64,000 nucleotides of DNA from NCBI GenBank assembly GCA_963457665.1, contig OY735237.1, positions 7,152,297-7,216,296 on the forward strand. The letters are read 5' to 3'. Numbering within the stretch: position 1 is the first letter of the stretch; every line of letters starts with the position of its first letter. Below are positions 34,096 to 46,145 of the stretch, in pieces. The DNA comes from Thysanoteuthis rhombus (taxonomy: Eukaryota > Mollusca > Cephalopoda > Oegopsida > Thysanoteuthidae). The notes beneath the pieces were generated by a model. The model saw only the letters and a list, made by a program, of their open reading frames with translations. It did no database searches and was not told the DNA's origin. The translations under genes and the position numbers were made by a program.

Positions 34096-35088
34096 AAGAA
34101 GAAAGCTGAAACATGAGTTAATGGGTGATCTTCGTTGTCAACACCCATGGAATGTCTATGGATTCAGTTAGTATTAATGGTAGAGATATATACACGAAAA
34201 AAAGTAATAAAGACAATAGAGGTATGTTAATACTTGTAATTATGGAATACCATAGTTTTGTAAGGTAATCATCCTATGGAAAAATTCTTTGAACATTTAA
34301 TTACTGCAAAACATAAAAGGGCCTCCGTCATTTGTTTTAGATTTAAAGAATGTACTCCACTGTATGTTATAGATTAAATAATTGTTTCTCTGCCAATTTT
34401 ACCGAAAAATGAATAGAATTCTTTTGAAATTTTCATTTTCTTCCTAATTTCTTAAAAATAACACTGTGTAACATTCCTCACACTTATTCTTTGTTCTTGG
34501 ATGTTCCTGGTGGTACTTTGTAATAGTTTATGTGTGATAGGTATAGGAAATGTCTCTCTCTGGACTTTGCTTCTGTGTCCAAGATGATAATAATTTGAAA
34601 TCGACTTATTCTCAATTCAAACACGAGCGAGTTTGCCAATTTCTAACCACATAAAGTATGAAAAACAACTACACATTAATATCACTATCCTGGCTATTAA
34701 AGTAAAGTTTGTAGTGAAAAATCACCATTTTCTCGACTTATTAAAAAATAACACTCTGTCCAGGAACAAAAATCGCGTCGCACGATATAATCTTTAGTTA
34801 GAAGATATGACGATCCGGTTTCGGGTGAAAAGCGGGGCATTTGTGGCCCTTGAGGCCCGTAAGGGCATCTGGCTAGCACCACAGCCCCATATAAACCATA
34901 GTTACTATTAACAGTGATCAGGTCTCCGTAGTGTATTCAGGAGATGAGAATAAAAATAATTGCCTCGAGTGACGTGCGATACAGGGAACAACTTTGCTAT
35001 GCTTTGATATGATGAGTCGCGGTTTTGATTTCGGGGAGCAATGGACTCCTACTTATTCCAGTCACAGACAAGATGCTTTTTCATATTT
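34096..35088. other. No gene; weak family G copy at about 34600-34765
   Basis: The G-like stretch has CACATAAAGTATGAAAAACA, ATATCACTATCCTGGC and ATAACACTCTGTCCAGGAAC. 34790-34900 is GC-richer with a tRNA-like look on the minus strand (GCTGTGGTGCTAGCCAGATG) but no B box. Confidence 0.4.
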
Positions 35089-35437
35089 TAGAAAACGTCA
35101 ACCGTAACTGTCAACATAGATTTCTCCAGTTTTCAAGTGAGTCTGATCGCTTATCTATCTGTCCCACGTACTGGCCACGCTAACAGAGTTGAAAATATAT
35201 TCTATATCAAAATATAGAAAAACGTGTTTTTAACGGGGACTTCAATTTACAACATTAATTTAAGCTGAATTGGCCACTAAGCGTGTGTCCAGCTGCGTCT
35301 ACGATTGTTTGGGGGAAAGTTAGAATTAACTGTCAAAGAAAAGCTGAGAGAAGTAATCTATTTATTGATCACCCCAAGGTGTGCCTAAAAAGACATTGGT
35401 CACATGACAGTTTCTGTCGAGTGACTAACCAGACCTA
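35089..35437 (+). repeat. Repeat family A, copy 7
   Basis: Starts TAGAAAACGTCAACCGTAAC, ends CACATGACAGTTTCTGTCGA, GTGACTAACCAGACCT. Somewhat shortened in the middle. Flanking sequences are only weakly alike. Confidence 0.85.
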
Positions 35438-35849
35438 GTATTTATTGTATGTTGTTATGGAGGTGTGGGTTGCCTAACTGTTGGCGTCACAGAGTAACTT
35501 TGCGTCACTTTGCATTGATTCCATAGGGAAAGGCATGAATCCATCAATTAGCAGGACAGACTGGGCTTTTTACCTACGGTGAGGAACGATTTTAGGAGAA
35601 GGATAGCTCAGATTCTAAATCATGGAGTGGGGCCCCTGCATGGCCACATCGCATAGGGGGTTCGAAGAGAGCTGCATGGTACACAGAGCACTTTAGTTAC
35701 CTACAGCATCTCGTTCTCTGTCTGCTCTTACGTAATTTTCCAATTTTTGAACAATGCAAGGAGGTGAATTTGGTAAAACTCATGGTATTCATAAACACAA
35801 ATTTAGCTAAGTTCAATTGTGTCAGCTAGTTCAAGCGATTTTAATATTT
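35438..35849 (+). repeat. Intergenic stretch with a possible tRNA-like SINE head (35600-35690)
   Basis: AAGGATAGCTCAGATTC (A-box-like) is followed about 50 nt later by GGGGGTTCGAAGAGAG (B-box-like GGTTCGAAG). The rest is unrecognised. Confidence 0.4.
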
Positions 35850-36130
35850 TGCACTACTAGAAGCCGTATTATTTTTATTAAGTTGAATACTACCACAAAC
35901 TGATACGCTTGTAAAAAAAAATCCATTGATGTGAATCATCGAGGCGTAGGTATTTCACGGGACATTGAATGTCTAGGCTCTGCTAGGAAGTGATCATACG
36001 TGCCAGTGCAATAAGCTCGGTGTTTGAGAGGGCACCTTGTGGTGCAGAGTTGATTTTACTTACTGTCCATGTAACAGCTTTTCACCGTCTGTAGACAGTA
36101 TACTTTATTTCCATTCAGCAAATATTCCAA
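35850..36130 (+). repeat. Repeat family B, copy 1
   Basis: Contains TTTCACGGGACATTGAATGT, TAGGCTCTGCTAGGAAGTG, GGTGTTTGAGAGGGCACCTTG and TTACTGTCCATGTAACAGC, collinear with 37815-38060 at roughly 80 per cent identity in the core. Non-coding; origin unknown. Confidence 0.75.
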
Positions 36131-37265
36131 TAAATGAATCATTTCCCAGTCTTCTTGATCAGTATATAAAAGTAAAAAGCGATTTGTCATGAAACTTTTT
36201 CTTCAAAAAAAATATCTCTTTCCTGTCAATACTGTACGTTTTTACTTCCCATATGCCTAAATCTTTCTCAAGCAACTTTGTTTTGTTCAGATCCAACCAA
36301 CTTGTGTCGGTACCCACAGTTTCATACCCTAGCCGGTCCATTCCTAACCTCCTCCCTTAAATCGTGACAGATTTTCCAACTCCTGCTTATTATGACACCC
36401 TCCTCCGACAAATAATCACCTAAGAGTAACTCTCCGGGCTGGGTCTAGGACAACTACTCTGGATAATTTTCCCCTACAATAGAATAGCTACTGTAAAGTC
36501 AAAGTTGAAGTCTATGGAAATGAGATACTTAGCCACGTAAATGGATACACCTACGGGTATATTGTCTGGGGAGCAATTGTCGAGAATAATTTACTGAGGG
36601 TACGAGTTACAGTTGTCTTATGGGGGCAATGTCTTCCTGATACTGTCCTGGTTATGTCTTACTGCTGGAACCAGGCAGGCAGGCAGCAACACCAGATTGA
36701 GGCTGATCACAGACGCAACTCGTGCTATAATTCAAATATAATACAAGTCATTAGTTGATACGGTACTGTATATTATGCCGCAGCTGTTGCCCCTCCCAAA
36801 AGAATAGCACACACGTTTTGCAACCAGCTAACAAAGAAAATTAGTGTGCACACAAAAGATTTCAAATTCTGTAGATAGAAAATTCGATTCCCTGTGTCGA
36901 ATTCAAAAGTGCGCACATTTGTTACAGGAAAAAAAAAAACTTGCACGACATAAATCTTTTGCGCTCATTGGCAGAAAAAAAAAGAAAAAAGAAAAAAAGA
37001 AACGGGAATATATCAGGAGTGAATCCATTGTCATCTTCGACGACTAAGGATGAATATGATTATACGTAAACTATCTTGAATATATGCAGAGAGTTTAGTA
37101 TACTATTGAATACCAATATTGAAATGAATCCTCAGAAGATTACGAAGTATCTTATTACATATTCACCAAATCTTTCATAGAAAATGAAAATGATTTTCCT
37201 TTGAAAAATCGAAACAGAACACGAATAATCGATTTGACAGCTTTTATCCACAAGAGAATACATTA
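36131..37265. other. No gene seen
   Basis: Includes a GC-richer part (36370-36720) without an open frame or repeat I can name. Confidence 0.5.
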
Positions 37266-37320
37266 TTTCCTGTGTAAAAGACAATGGAAATAGTATTATT
37301 TGCAACCGAGGGCATCTTAT
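37266..37320. repeat. Left copy of ~55-bp flanking duplication of family A copy 8
   Basis: Runs from TTTCCTGTGTAAAAGACAAT to GGGCATCTTAT and ends exactly where the family A copy begins. The matching sequence at 37744-37799 starts exactly where that copy ends. About 40 of 56 aligned positions agree. Confidence 0.65.
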
Positions 37321-37743
37321 TAGAAATTATAAACCAAAACTGTCGCCCAAACCGTCAACACAGATTTCTTGCGTTTTTAAGTGGGTCTGACTTGCTATCT
37401 ACCTATCTATCGAACAGGACGAACCAATAGTGCTAGATGTCTGACCGTTGAAATATTTACCCCTTACTATGCCTAGAAAAAAATTACCTGGTGATACGGG
37501 TTCAATTTACAATATAATTTTATGCTAAATTGATCATTTAGTTCCTGTACGTTGGCACTTACGCTTGTTGGTCATTTTTTTTGAATTCAAACTGGAAGAT
37601 CAAGGCTCAACAAGGCGAGAGAAGTAATTCATTCATTGATTATCCAATTTCTATATTTTCTTTTATTGATTACCCCTAACATGGCATGCTGCCAAAAGAC
37701 ATTGGTTACACGACAGTTTATATTGAACGACTAACGAGGCTTG
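37321..37743 (+). repeat. Repeat family A, copy 8
   Basis: Starts TAGAAATTATAAACCAAAAC, ends GACAGTTTATATTGAACGAC, TAACGAGGCTTG. Full length and flanked by the ~55-bp direct repeat. The downstream flank belongs to repeat family B, so it inserted into, or beside, that repeat. Confidence 0.85.
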
Positions 37744-38060
37744 TTTCCCTAGTGGAAGACGATAAAAATAGTATGGTTTGCACAGAAAGGGTCTCTTATT
37801 TTTATTTTATTATACCATCGAGAGATACGCTTGGAAAAAAAAACTCCATTGATGTAAGTCAGTGGTGCGTGGAGCTTTCACGGGACATTGAATGTTTAGG
37901 CTCAGCTAGAAAATGGTCGCACGTGCCACTGCAATCGACAAGGTGTTTGGAAAGGCACCTTGCGACGCAAAGGTGATTTTAGTTACTGTCCATGGAACGG
38001 CGTAACGTGTGGAGTAATTTTTTTTTCTTCTATTGAGAAAATATTTCAAGAAACGAACCA
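37744..38060 (+). repeat. Repeat family B, copy 2
   Basis: Begins with the right copy of the 55-bp duplication (to 37799) and continues with GATACGCTTGGAAAAAAAAA, TTTCACGGGACATTGAATGT, TTTAGGCTCAGCTAGAAAATG, GGAAAGGCACCTTGCGACGC and TTACTGTCCATGGAACGGC. The 96-codon frame across it is not conserved in copy 1. Confidence 0.75.
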
Positions 38061-38625
38061 TTTTTCCGATCCAACATCGAAGGAAAATAACAATAATTTC
38101 AACGATGCATCCACGATCCGTAGTAGAAGTAAAAAGATGAGAACGGTTCACAAGAAGTCCTGAACCAAGTTTCATATTAATCCAACATGATACAACTTCT
38201 AAAAATAATGTTTAGCTTTAGTGCTTGTAGCATAAGATCTGGGCTGAGTCATACCAATCCAAAATGATTTGACTGAGAAAACAGATATTTAACATAATTG
38301 AATTACCGAAACCAACATAGAACTCACCAGCGCTGAAGCTAAATATGAACTTATTTTCATCCAGAATTTAGTTATGTCTATAGCTTGCTTCTTAGTTCCA
38401 TGATTAATGCTTTAAAGTTTTCATCTAATCCAGATTATCCATAGAATAATGAGAATACATTATTTCAGAACGTGATACAAGACGTTTTATCTATGAAGAA
38501 CAATTTTTCTTTGTACGGTAAAGGCATTTCAAGTAGATTTCAAATGCAGCGATTTTTATACAGTAATAAATCAAATGCTTCTCTATATTGAACTAAAAGC
38601 CTTTAAGTTAACATCCAGAAGACGA
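38061..38625. other. No gene seen
   Basis: AT-rich, unrecognised. Confidence 0.5.
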
Positions 38626-39077
38626 CAGGTCTAGGTGGTCACTAAATAGAAACCGTCGCCTGACCATCGTCTTTTGGCAGCATGCCATGTTGGAGGTGAT
38701 CAATTAAAAAAATCGAAAAAGGGGTGATCAATAAACATGAATAGGTTACTCCATTTGCTGAATTGCTAAAAAGTTCGTAAAATCGACCGTGAACGCTTCC
38801 GGACATAAAAAGAGAGAACAATCTAGCATAAACTTCAATTGTAAATTGGATCTCTCCGACGAACTAATTTTTGGGGTGAATTTTCTAAAAAGTAAAAACA
38901 ACCTTTTTTCAGGCATAATAAGGAGTGAATGTTTAAAATTTCCGTCTTCTAGCTCCATTGGTGAGTCCTGCACGCGTAACACATACATAGCCGGCTTGTC
39001 TGCCAGCCAGTCAGAATTATTCAAGAACTGAAGACCTCTATGTTGACTGTGTTGAGACTTTTGATTGATGGTCTCTA
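38626..39077 (-). repeat. Repeat family A, copy 9
   Basis: Starts CAGGTCTAGGTGGTCACTAA, ATAGAAACCGTCGCCTGACC, GGCAGCATGCCATGTTGGAG; ends TGATTGATGGTCTCTA. Full length. The two short opposite-strand frames (38746-39024, 38789-39031) fall inside it and are not genes. The flanks show partial similarity over about 25 bp. Confidence 0.85.
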
Positions 39078-39364
39078 AAAAATGTGCTTAGAGTGAAACA
39101 GAACATTCAAAATGCCAAAAGCTATTTTGCGTTGAACGGTAAATAAAACAAAGGGTTTTTCTTTTTATTGTATGATCTTTTCTATTCGATGTTTGATTAT
39201 ATGCAGTATTAGAAATAGCAGTGAATAATGAAAGGAATGAAGCTTGCGAATTTCCACAATGATAGAACGACAGAACAGCCCCCAATCAAGCACCCCATTC
39301 CACACTAAGATGAATTGTTAGCGTCATCAAACTCGTATGATATACATTGATAAAAATGAAATAT
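39078..39364. other. Spacer; target duplication at its right end
   Basis: 39346-39364 reads ATTGATAAAAATGAAATAT and recurs at 39792-39810 with one change. Confidence 0.7.
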
Positions 39365-39791
39365 CAAAAACCGTCAACCAAAACTGTCACCAAAACAGAC
39401 AACACAAGTTTCTTCAGTTTTCAGGTTAATCCGGCTGACTCGTTATCTATGTAGGAGTCACGTATGGATCTCGAGGACTGAAATTTCAAACACTCACTCA
39501 TTATTATGCCAAGAAATAACGTTTTTTTTATCTGCTATCTTGAATACATATTAGTGGAGGAAGTGGTCAAATTTGCAATGGAAGTTTGTCTCAAATTGAT
39601 CCCAAGACTATGTTTGCTTCTTGAAAATTCAAATTCATTCTTAGTGGGCATGAACCCCCCCCCCCAAAAAAGTGGAAAAAAGTAATTCAATCATTGATTG
39701 CCAATTTTCCCAATTTTTTAATTGATCACCCCAACACGACCGGCTGCTAAAATACATTAATCACAAGACAGTTTCTATTCACCAGACCGAT
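39365..39791 (+). repeat. Repeat family A, copy 10
   Basis: Starts CAAAAACCGTCAACCAAAAC, has two internal AAAACTGTC-type subterminal repeats, and ends GACAGTTTCTATTCACCAGA, CCG. It is bracketed by a 19-bp direct repeat matching at 18 positions, the clearest target duplication of the family. Confidence 0.9.
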
Positions 39792-39810
39792 ATTGATAAA
39801 AATCAAATAT

Positions 39811-40145
39811 ATTCATATGGATCAATAGTGATCAGGCCACATGCCTATAAATCATTATCATAAAAGTCCTATTCTGTCAGCAGCGCTGGCATTGATTCCA
39901 GGTCAGTGAGCATCCTTCTCAGCCAGATTTCCAATGCACAACATACAGATTGAGTTGTGGCAGTTACTATAATAGATTTTTTTCTTTGTAAAATACATTG
40001 TTTAATAATCAAATCTGTTTCTCTGTACAATCAAGAATACCCGATCTGTTAGTGAGTAAAATAACTGAAAATAAGCGTTGGGGTAGAGAAGTAACGGTAA
40101 TGCCAATGGGTAGCGAAAGGGAAAGCTGAACACTTGATTACACTG

Positions 40146-40195
<50 letters not shown>

Positions 40196-40299
40196 AGTTA
40201 TTTCCTAATTGAGTATGGGTAAAAAACATGAAAAAATATCAATTATTCCCTTCAGACATTGCTTTTGTGTCAAGGATAGCGATAATATGAAATCTGAAG
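39811..40299. other. No gene; (TA)n at 40147-40187
   Basis: Pure TA tract of about 40 bp. Otherwise unrecognised. Confidence 0.6.
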
Positions 40300-41030
40300 G
40301 ACCAGTTTAGCATAAATTCAAAATGTGAATTGACCTCAGCCCCACCAAAACCTATTTTGGGGAGGATTGAAAAAAAATTGTTTTGCTTGACATAATAAAA
40401 ACCAGATGATCCCAATAATCCTAAAAACCAGATTATACAACCAATGCATCTCCCCGATAGTCACTCATGGAGCTGAAACATGGAATCTAACCAAGAGACA
40501 GACCAACAAACTGAGAAGTAAGTAACCAGCACATGAGAGAATCATGTTCAACCTTACATGGAGAGATCACAAGACAGCACAGTATATAAGGGAGAAAACA
40601 GGAGTCTGTGACATCATAGAAACAATTAAAAGACTCAAATGGCAATGGGCTGGCCAGGTTGCAAGGATGGAAGACAACCGATGGACATCACGTCTCATAA
40701 CATGGATCCTCAGAGATCACATGAGAAACCGAGACCGACAGAACACAAGATAGAGAAATGAACTAGACAAATTCAGGAAATACTGGCTCCGTGACGCCCA
40801 TGATAAGGAAGTATGGCGAATCCTGGGGAAGGTTTATGTCCAACGACGAACGTTAAAAGACTGATGATGATGATGATGATCAAATTTTCAGGCCTACAGC
40901 TCCATCGGTGCAGCTTGTTCGCGCAATACATACGTAAATAGATAGCCAGCCAGCAAGCCAGCAAGACCCACTTGAAAACTGAAAAAAACCCAATGAACTG
41001 TTTTGGTGACAGTCTTGATTGACAGTTTCT
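40300..41030 (-). repeat. Repeat family A, copy 11, split by an RTE insertion
   Basis: Left part (about 40300-40424): AGTTTAGCATAAATTC, CCACCAAAACCTATTTTGGG and TTGACATAATAA. Right part (40883-41030): CAAATTTTCAGGCCTACAGC, CAGCCAGCCAGCAAGCC and TTGGTGACAGTCTTGATTGA, CAGTTTCTA. The two parts are collinear with uninterrupted copies, so the RTE 3' end between them is the younger insertion. Confidence 0.85.
40425..40882 (+). mobile_element. RTE-type LINE, 5'-truncated 3' end (nested)
   Basis: The frame from 40544 reads MFNLTWRDHKTAQYIREKTG, VCDIIETIKRLKWQWAGQVA, RMEDNRWTSRLITWILRDHM, RNRDRQNTR; the rest of the ORF continues in the same frame after one stop as the ELDKFRKYWLRDAHDKEVW-type segment. 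It ends AAAGACTGATGATGATGATG. The best preserved copy here, hence probably among the youngest. Confidence 0.92.
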
Positions 41031-41274
41031 AGTAACGTTTAGATAGAAGTAGTAAGTATAAATCAAGAGGTTGTGTGTCTGCTGTCTGTTTAGGTATTCA
41101 AAAATTTTGGCAGTTCTGTTTTGAGAAGTTTTACATCAAACTTGACTTAAATCATTACGTGTCCTATAGTTTGTTACAGTACAATCCATCAGTAAGTACT
41201 GTCCCTCTTGGTGTTAATTTGCTATAGGGCTATGTTTCGAATATCGTATCTCAGCATGTATAAGCTGCAACTTC
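41031..41274. other. Nothing recognised
   Basis: AT-rich spacer. Confidence 0.5.
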
Positions 41275-41595
41275 TTCCGAGAATTTCGAGCAAAAAAATC
41301 CAGATGCGATTTGTCTACGGAAACATAATTATTCTACATATTTATATACTATTGAGAAATGGATATATAATCCAATAGAATAATTTCAAATGCGTTATTT
41401 TCGTTTGAAAAGAGGTCAGTTCAAATAGCGTTTCAAACAAATTTTCAACTTCATTTGTATAGATAATTGTGTACATGGGATATTGAATTTTTCATCCGAA
41501 ATTGAAGTTTAATCGCAAGGGGTGGATTATCTATGGTAGCAGATTATACGTGGTGAAATACAGTTTCCAGTAATGTCAGATTCCCAAAATAAACG
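41275..41595 (+). repeat. Repeat family E, copy 1
   Basis: Shares GAGAATTTCGAGC, GCGATTTGTCTACGGAAACA, ACATATTTATATAC, TTTTTCATCCGAAATTGAAG, GGATTATCTATGG and GGTGAAATACAG with 45935-46145. The protein-level pattern MRFVYGNIIILHIYI versus MRFIYGNIIVKHIYI is similar, but this copy carries stops and an internal insertion. Confidence 0.65.
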
Positions 41596-41760
41596 ATGCT
41601 AAAAGACATCATGATAGTCAGTCTCCGAAGTCAGAGCAGATAGCACAGTTTAGTTGTTGGTCAATGAGAATAATAAACTCATAGTAATAATTTATCACGT
41701 AGCAATATAAATCGATACCTAGTGATATTTCACCTGCCCCGAAAAATAACTACCAGATGA
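41596..41760. other. Nothing recognised
   Basis: Short spacer. Confidence 0.5.
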
Positions 41761-41771
41761 GATACATAGCA

Positions 41772-41813
<42 letters not shown>

Positions 41814-41872
41814 TGCTGTGTATCTATCTATCTATCTATCTATCTATATATATATATATATATATATATATA
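41761..41872. repeat. Palindrome around (TA)n, then (TATC)n(TA)n
   Basis: GATACATAGCACTAATATA on the left is the reverse complement, with one change, of TATATTAGTGCTGTGTATC on the right; a pure TA run lies at the centre (41776-41811). A second compound tract follows to 41872. Confidence 0.9.
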
Positions 41873-42802
<930 letters not shown>

Positions 42803-42851
<49 letters not shown>

Positions 42852-42966
42852 TGTAAATATACTGTGTGAAACCGGATTTGAAAAAAAAAATCGTTTACAA
42901 GTTACTGTTCCAACAATATTTACAAATCCGGTTTCTCACTTTCTCACAGTTCACTACGTTCTTGTG

Positions 42967-43028
<62 letters not shown>
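42803..43028. repeat. Small inverted-repeat element between two (TA)n tracts
   Basis: The central ~100 bp (42858-42957) has arms ACTGTGTGAAACCGGATTTG and CAAATCCGGTTTCTCAC...CTCACAGT. TA runs of about 48 and 60 bp lie on either side, consistent with insertion into a TA microsatellite. Confidence 0.7.
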
Positions 43029-43031
<3 letters not shown>

Positions 43032-44105
43032 GTTTTTAGCAATTCGTAAGAATACAAAAAGAAACAGATTATTCCTGTTGTTGACACCAATTGAAACACA
43101 GTTCTAAGCATTCATCAAAACAAATAGTGCAATCAATACATAAAATAGGATTAACAAGGATACTTACCCGGTGTGTGTCAACGTTTTGTACCTTATGCAC
43201 TCTTCACAAACTGAAAATATGTTTTGTTCTTATAAATATAATATATAAAAATATATACTTTACGAGGATATAAGGATATAGTTACAACAACAAACATATT
43301 GATGAATGCCGAAGAGAGCATAAGGCACGGAATGTTGATATACATTGGGTAAATATTCCTGAAAATCTCATTTTATTTAATCACACAAATATATATATAC
43401 ATATGTTTATATATATATATTACTATCCAGACATTCAAATTAGTATGTCTATCTGATTGTCTGTCATATCAAGTATATCAACATAGCTAAAAACATTACA
43501 AGGGTTGTCAAGTATGATTCTCTTAGTCCTCGAAACCATAGATCTTAAACCATGAACCTTTTGGTAAACAAACACTTTACTATCGGCAAATTATAAATGT
43601 AAAACAAAACAAATGAAAATTGTAAAACATATAGTGAGGAAATATACAATTAATTTACGAAAACCATAAATTTATAAAACTGAAGTGCATTGAATTGGAA
43701 AACCAATGTTGGCAAGTTTTCAACCAGGATTATATTTGAGTTTACGTTGTTTAAGTGAATATTTTTGATGATAATTTTCTACGATCTTTTTCCTTATTAA
43801 TAACATAAAGATTGTTACGATACAACTAATGGTTGAAAACATACACAAGTTTTACAATTTTATATTACCTTTTTATCAAAGGTCCATGGTAGTACATATA
43901 TTATAAATATACATGCATTAATGATTTCCTAAGCTGTTTACGTTTTGCTTATACTGTACGTTAAACACTCCAAAATTTCCATCTATATTATCCAAGACAG
44001 AACCGCAAATTATCGATACAGCGGATGGAAAACCCGAGACTGACAAGGGAAAACCGTAGATTGTAATGATGACCCCGTATAACGCTATTTTGTTTAACAC
44101 TGCAT
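43029..44105. other. No gene; weak pogo-like remnant near 43965-44105
   Basis: 43965-44105 has GCGGATGGAAAACCCGAGAC and GTATAACGCTATTTTGTTTA, reminiscent of Tigger/pogo-type ends, with no clear inverted partner. The rest is AT-rich. Confidence 0.35.
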
Positions 44106-44530
44106 GTATCTAGAGCGCCACCCGAGGTAATACGGCAGTCATCACAGTACAGGGCCGCGAGACTTATTCAGTAACGAGAAGGAAGTTCATATCGATTTTT
44201 GCTATTTGCTCGTTATAAACTAACTCTACTTGATCGGGGCAACCAGTCGAACTGCCACCAGAATCTTCTCTTACAGTTGATAAGCCTACGGGAATAAGGC
44301 AGGTACTTCCTCACCTAAACAACTAATTTCATCAACGCATCTTCTCACCTTCAACCTCTCGGATCGCAGCAGCCACGATGTCACCGTGTCTCGCCCACAT
44401 AGAACGCTGAGCGGAAAGCACGCTGACGTTCCCCAACAAGCTTGCAACGCATGTCTACTCAGGCAAGGAAGCAATATGCCTATCTACATATTGCTGTCTG
44501 CTAGGTTTCCTGCTATCACCTGAGACCTTT
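44106..44530. other. Unclassified GC-richer segment
   Basis: G+C is clearly above its surroundings, with CpG-containing words (GAGCGCCACCCGAGG, GGATCGCAGCAGCCACG). The minus frame 44286-44474 (62 codons) is open and compositionally protein-like (CGRDTVTSWLLRSERLKVRR) but I recognise no family. It may be an eroded exon or part of an unlisted transposon. Confidence 0.35.
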
Positions 44531-44569
44531 AAGTAAATGGCATTTCTGCAGGAAGCATAAAGAGACAGA

Positions 44570-44605
44570 GAGGGAGGAAGGAAGGGGGAAGGTGGACACA
44601 CACAA

Positions 44606-44681
<76 letters not shown>

Positions 44682-45066
44682 GGAGAGAGGGAGAAATAGC
44701 TGGAGATATAGAAAATTCAAAAGAGAGAAGGATGATGAAAACGTGGAAAGTGAGAAACGAAGAATAAAAGCAATAACTCTCTTACTTATATAATGCTCTC
44801 TCTCTTTCTCTCTCTCTATATATAAAGAGGGGGCGATAGCAACGGAGAGAGAAAGCAAGAGAGATATAGCAGCGGAAAGTGAGAGATTGAGAGGAAGGGA
44901 CAGTGATTTAGAGAAAGAGAGATGGAGAGAGAGAGAGAGTAATGGGGTGGGGTGATAGTAACGAAGTTTGTGATGAAGAGGGAGACATTTAGAAGGAAAA
45001 TCAAAACGTGAGGAAGGGGATTGAAACGTTGAAAGTGAGGATAAAAGTAATAACTTTCCTTCCTCT

Positions 45067-45103
<37 letters not shown>

Positions 45104-45300
45104 ATAGAGAAAGAAGGAAATTCCTAAGAGAGAAAGGCTATGAAAATGGAGAAAGTGAGAAAAGAAAAATGTACAGCTCTCTCACCCGCTTGAAAAGAGA
45201 TCGATAGATAGATAGATGGATAGAGAGAGAAAGAGAGGAGGAGAGGAATGAAAACGATGAATGCATGTGTCAGAGAGAGAGAGAGTGAGAGTGAGAGATG
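44570..45300. repeat. GA-rich region with (TA)n and (GA)n tracts and degenerate tandem units
   Basis: CA/TA/GA compound tract at 44596-44690, (GA)n at 45070-45100. The phrase GAAAGTGAG(A/G)A..AAAAG..ATAACT(C/T)TC recurs near 44750, 45025 and 45145, so the region is a weak tandem array overgrown by GA repeats. Frames across it are artefacts. Confidence 0.75.
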
Positions 45301-45640
45301 GGAGTAATGCCTATCTTACAGGCACAAATAGATAGAAATAGACTAGGAAAGGAAGATCGAGAGATAGAGAGGGAAAGGAGAGTTCAACCTTCTAATGGTG
45401 AATCCATATCAGCAAAACTTCAAGCAGATCGCAGCATGTATGAATCAATCAAAGTATTGAACAAGTTTTCTCGGGAACAGGAAGCGGAAACTAGTCACAG
45501 ATGATGATAATGATGATGATGATGATGGGGAAGGAGTCGAAGATGTTCATGATGATGATGATAATGACGATGATTATTATCATGGGAAGGAAATCAATTT
45601 TGTTTATGATAATGATGATGATGATGATATGAAAAAAGTC
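45301..45640 (+). repeat. Repeat family H, copy 1, with TGA-type tail
   Basis: GTTCAACCTTCTAATGG, CTTCAAGCAGATCGCAGC and AAAGTATTGAACAAG, TCTCGGGAACAGGAAGC lead to ACAGATGATGATAATGATG and an irregular (GAT)n tail. Frame 45298-45504 ends ...KFSREQEAETSHR* directly at the tail. Copy 2 at 49985-50200 has the same order and a similar C-terminal peptide. A tail of TGA triplets after a coding-like end resembles non-LTR retroposons. Confidence 0.65.
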
Positions 45641-45934
45641 AAAGGTATTTACCAGAAGCCTGTGGAGGGGGATGAGCTGCCATTAGAGTGAAAACGTAAA
45701 AATAAAAAGTAATTTCAGATCTTTTGGGGGGTGACGAGCGAGGCTGATGGATTAAACTGTTGGGGGTTTGAAGAGAAGAATCCAGTGTTTTTTTTTCTCT
45801 TTTTTTAACGGCGAACGATTCACCCAAGGGTGAATGAAAATTATTTACGAATGAATGAAACTACAGGAGTGAATAGAAAGTGAATGGAACACGAAGGATG
45901 AAAGATCTAATTCATCGTATTTCACGACGTATAA
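45641..45934. other. Nothing recognised
   Basis: Simple T run and unrecognised sequence. Confidence 0.5.
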
Positions 45935-46145
45935 TCCACGTTTTTTTTTCTCGAAAATTTCGAACTGAAAATTCAAGTGCGCTTTATCTACGGAAACATA
46001 ATTGTTAAACATATTTATATACGTAATATTATACGAGGGGTAAAAGATTTTCCATTCGAAAATGAAGCTCAATCCGAAGGTGCAGATTATCTATTGGAAC
46101 GAATTATACATGGTGAAACATGGTCCTCAGATATCAGAAAAACGA
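45935..46145 (+). repeat. Repeat family E, copy 2
   Basis: The frame from 45977 reads MRFIYGNIIVKHIYIRNIIR...FENEAQSEGADYLLERIIHG. Collinear with copy 1 at 41275. No protein family recognised. It abuts family A copy 12. Confidence 0.65.

Noticed and set aside
37686-37976. 96-codon + frame as a small gene
   Set aside because: It crosses the end of a family A copy and family B; the frame is not kept in the other family B copy.
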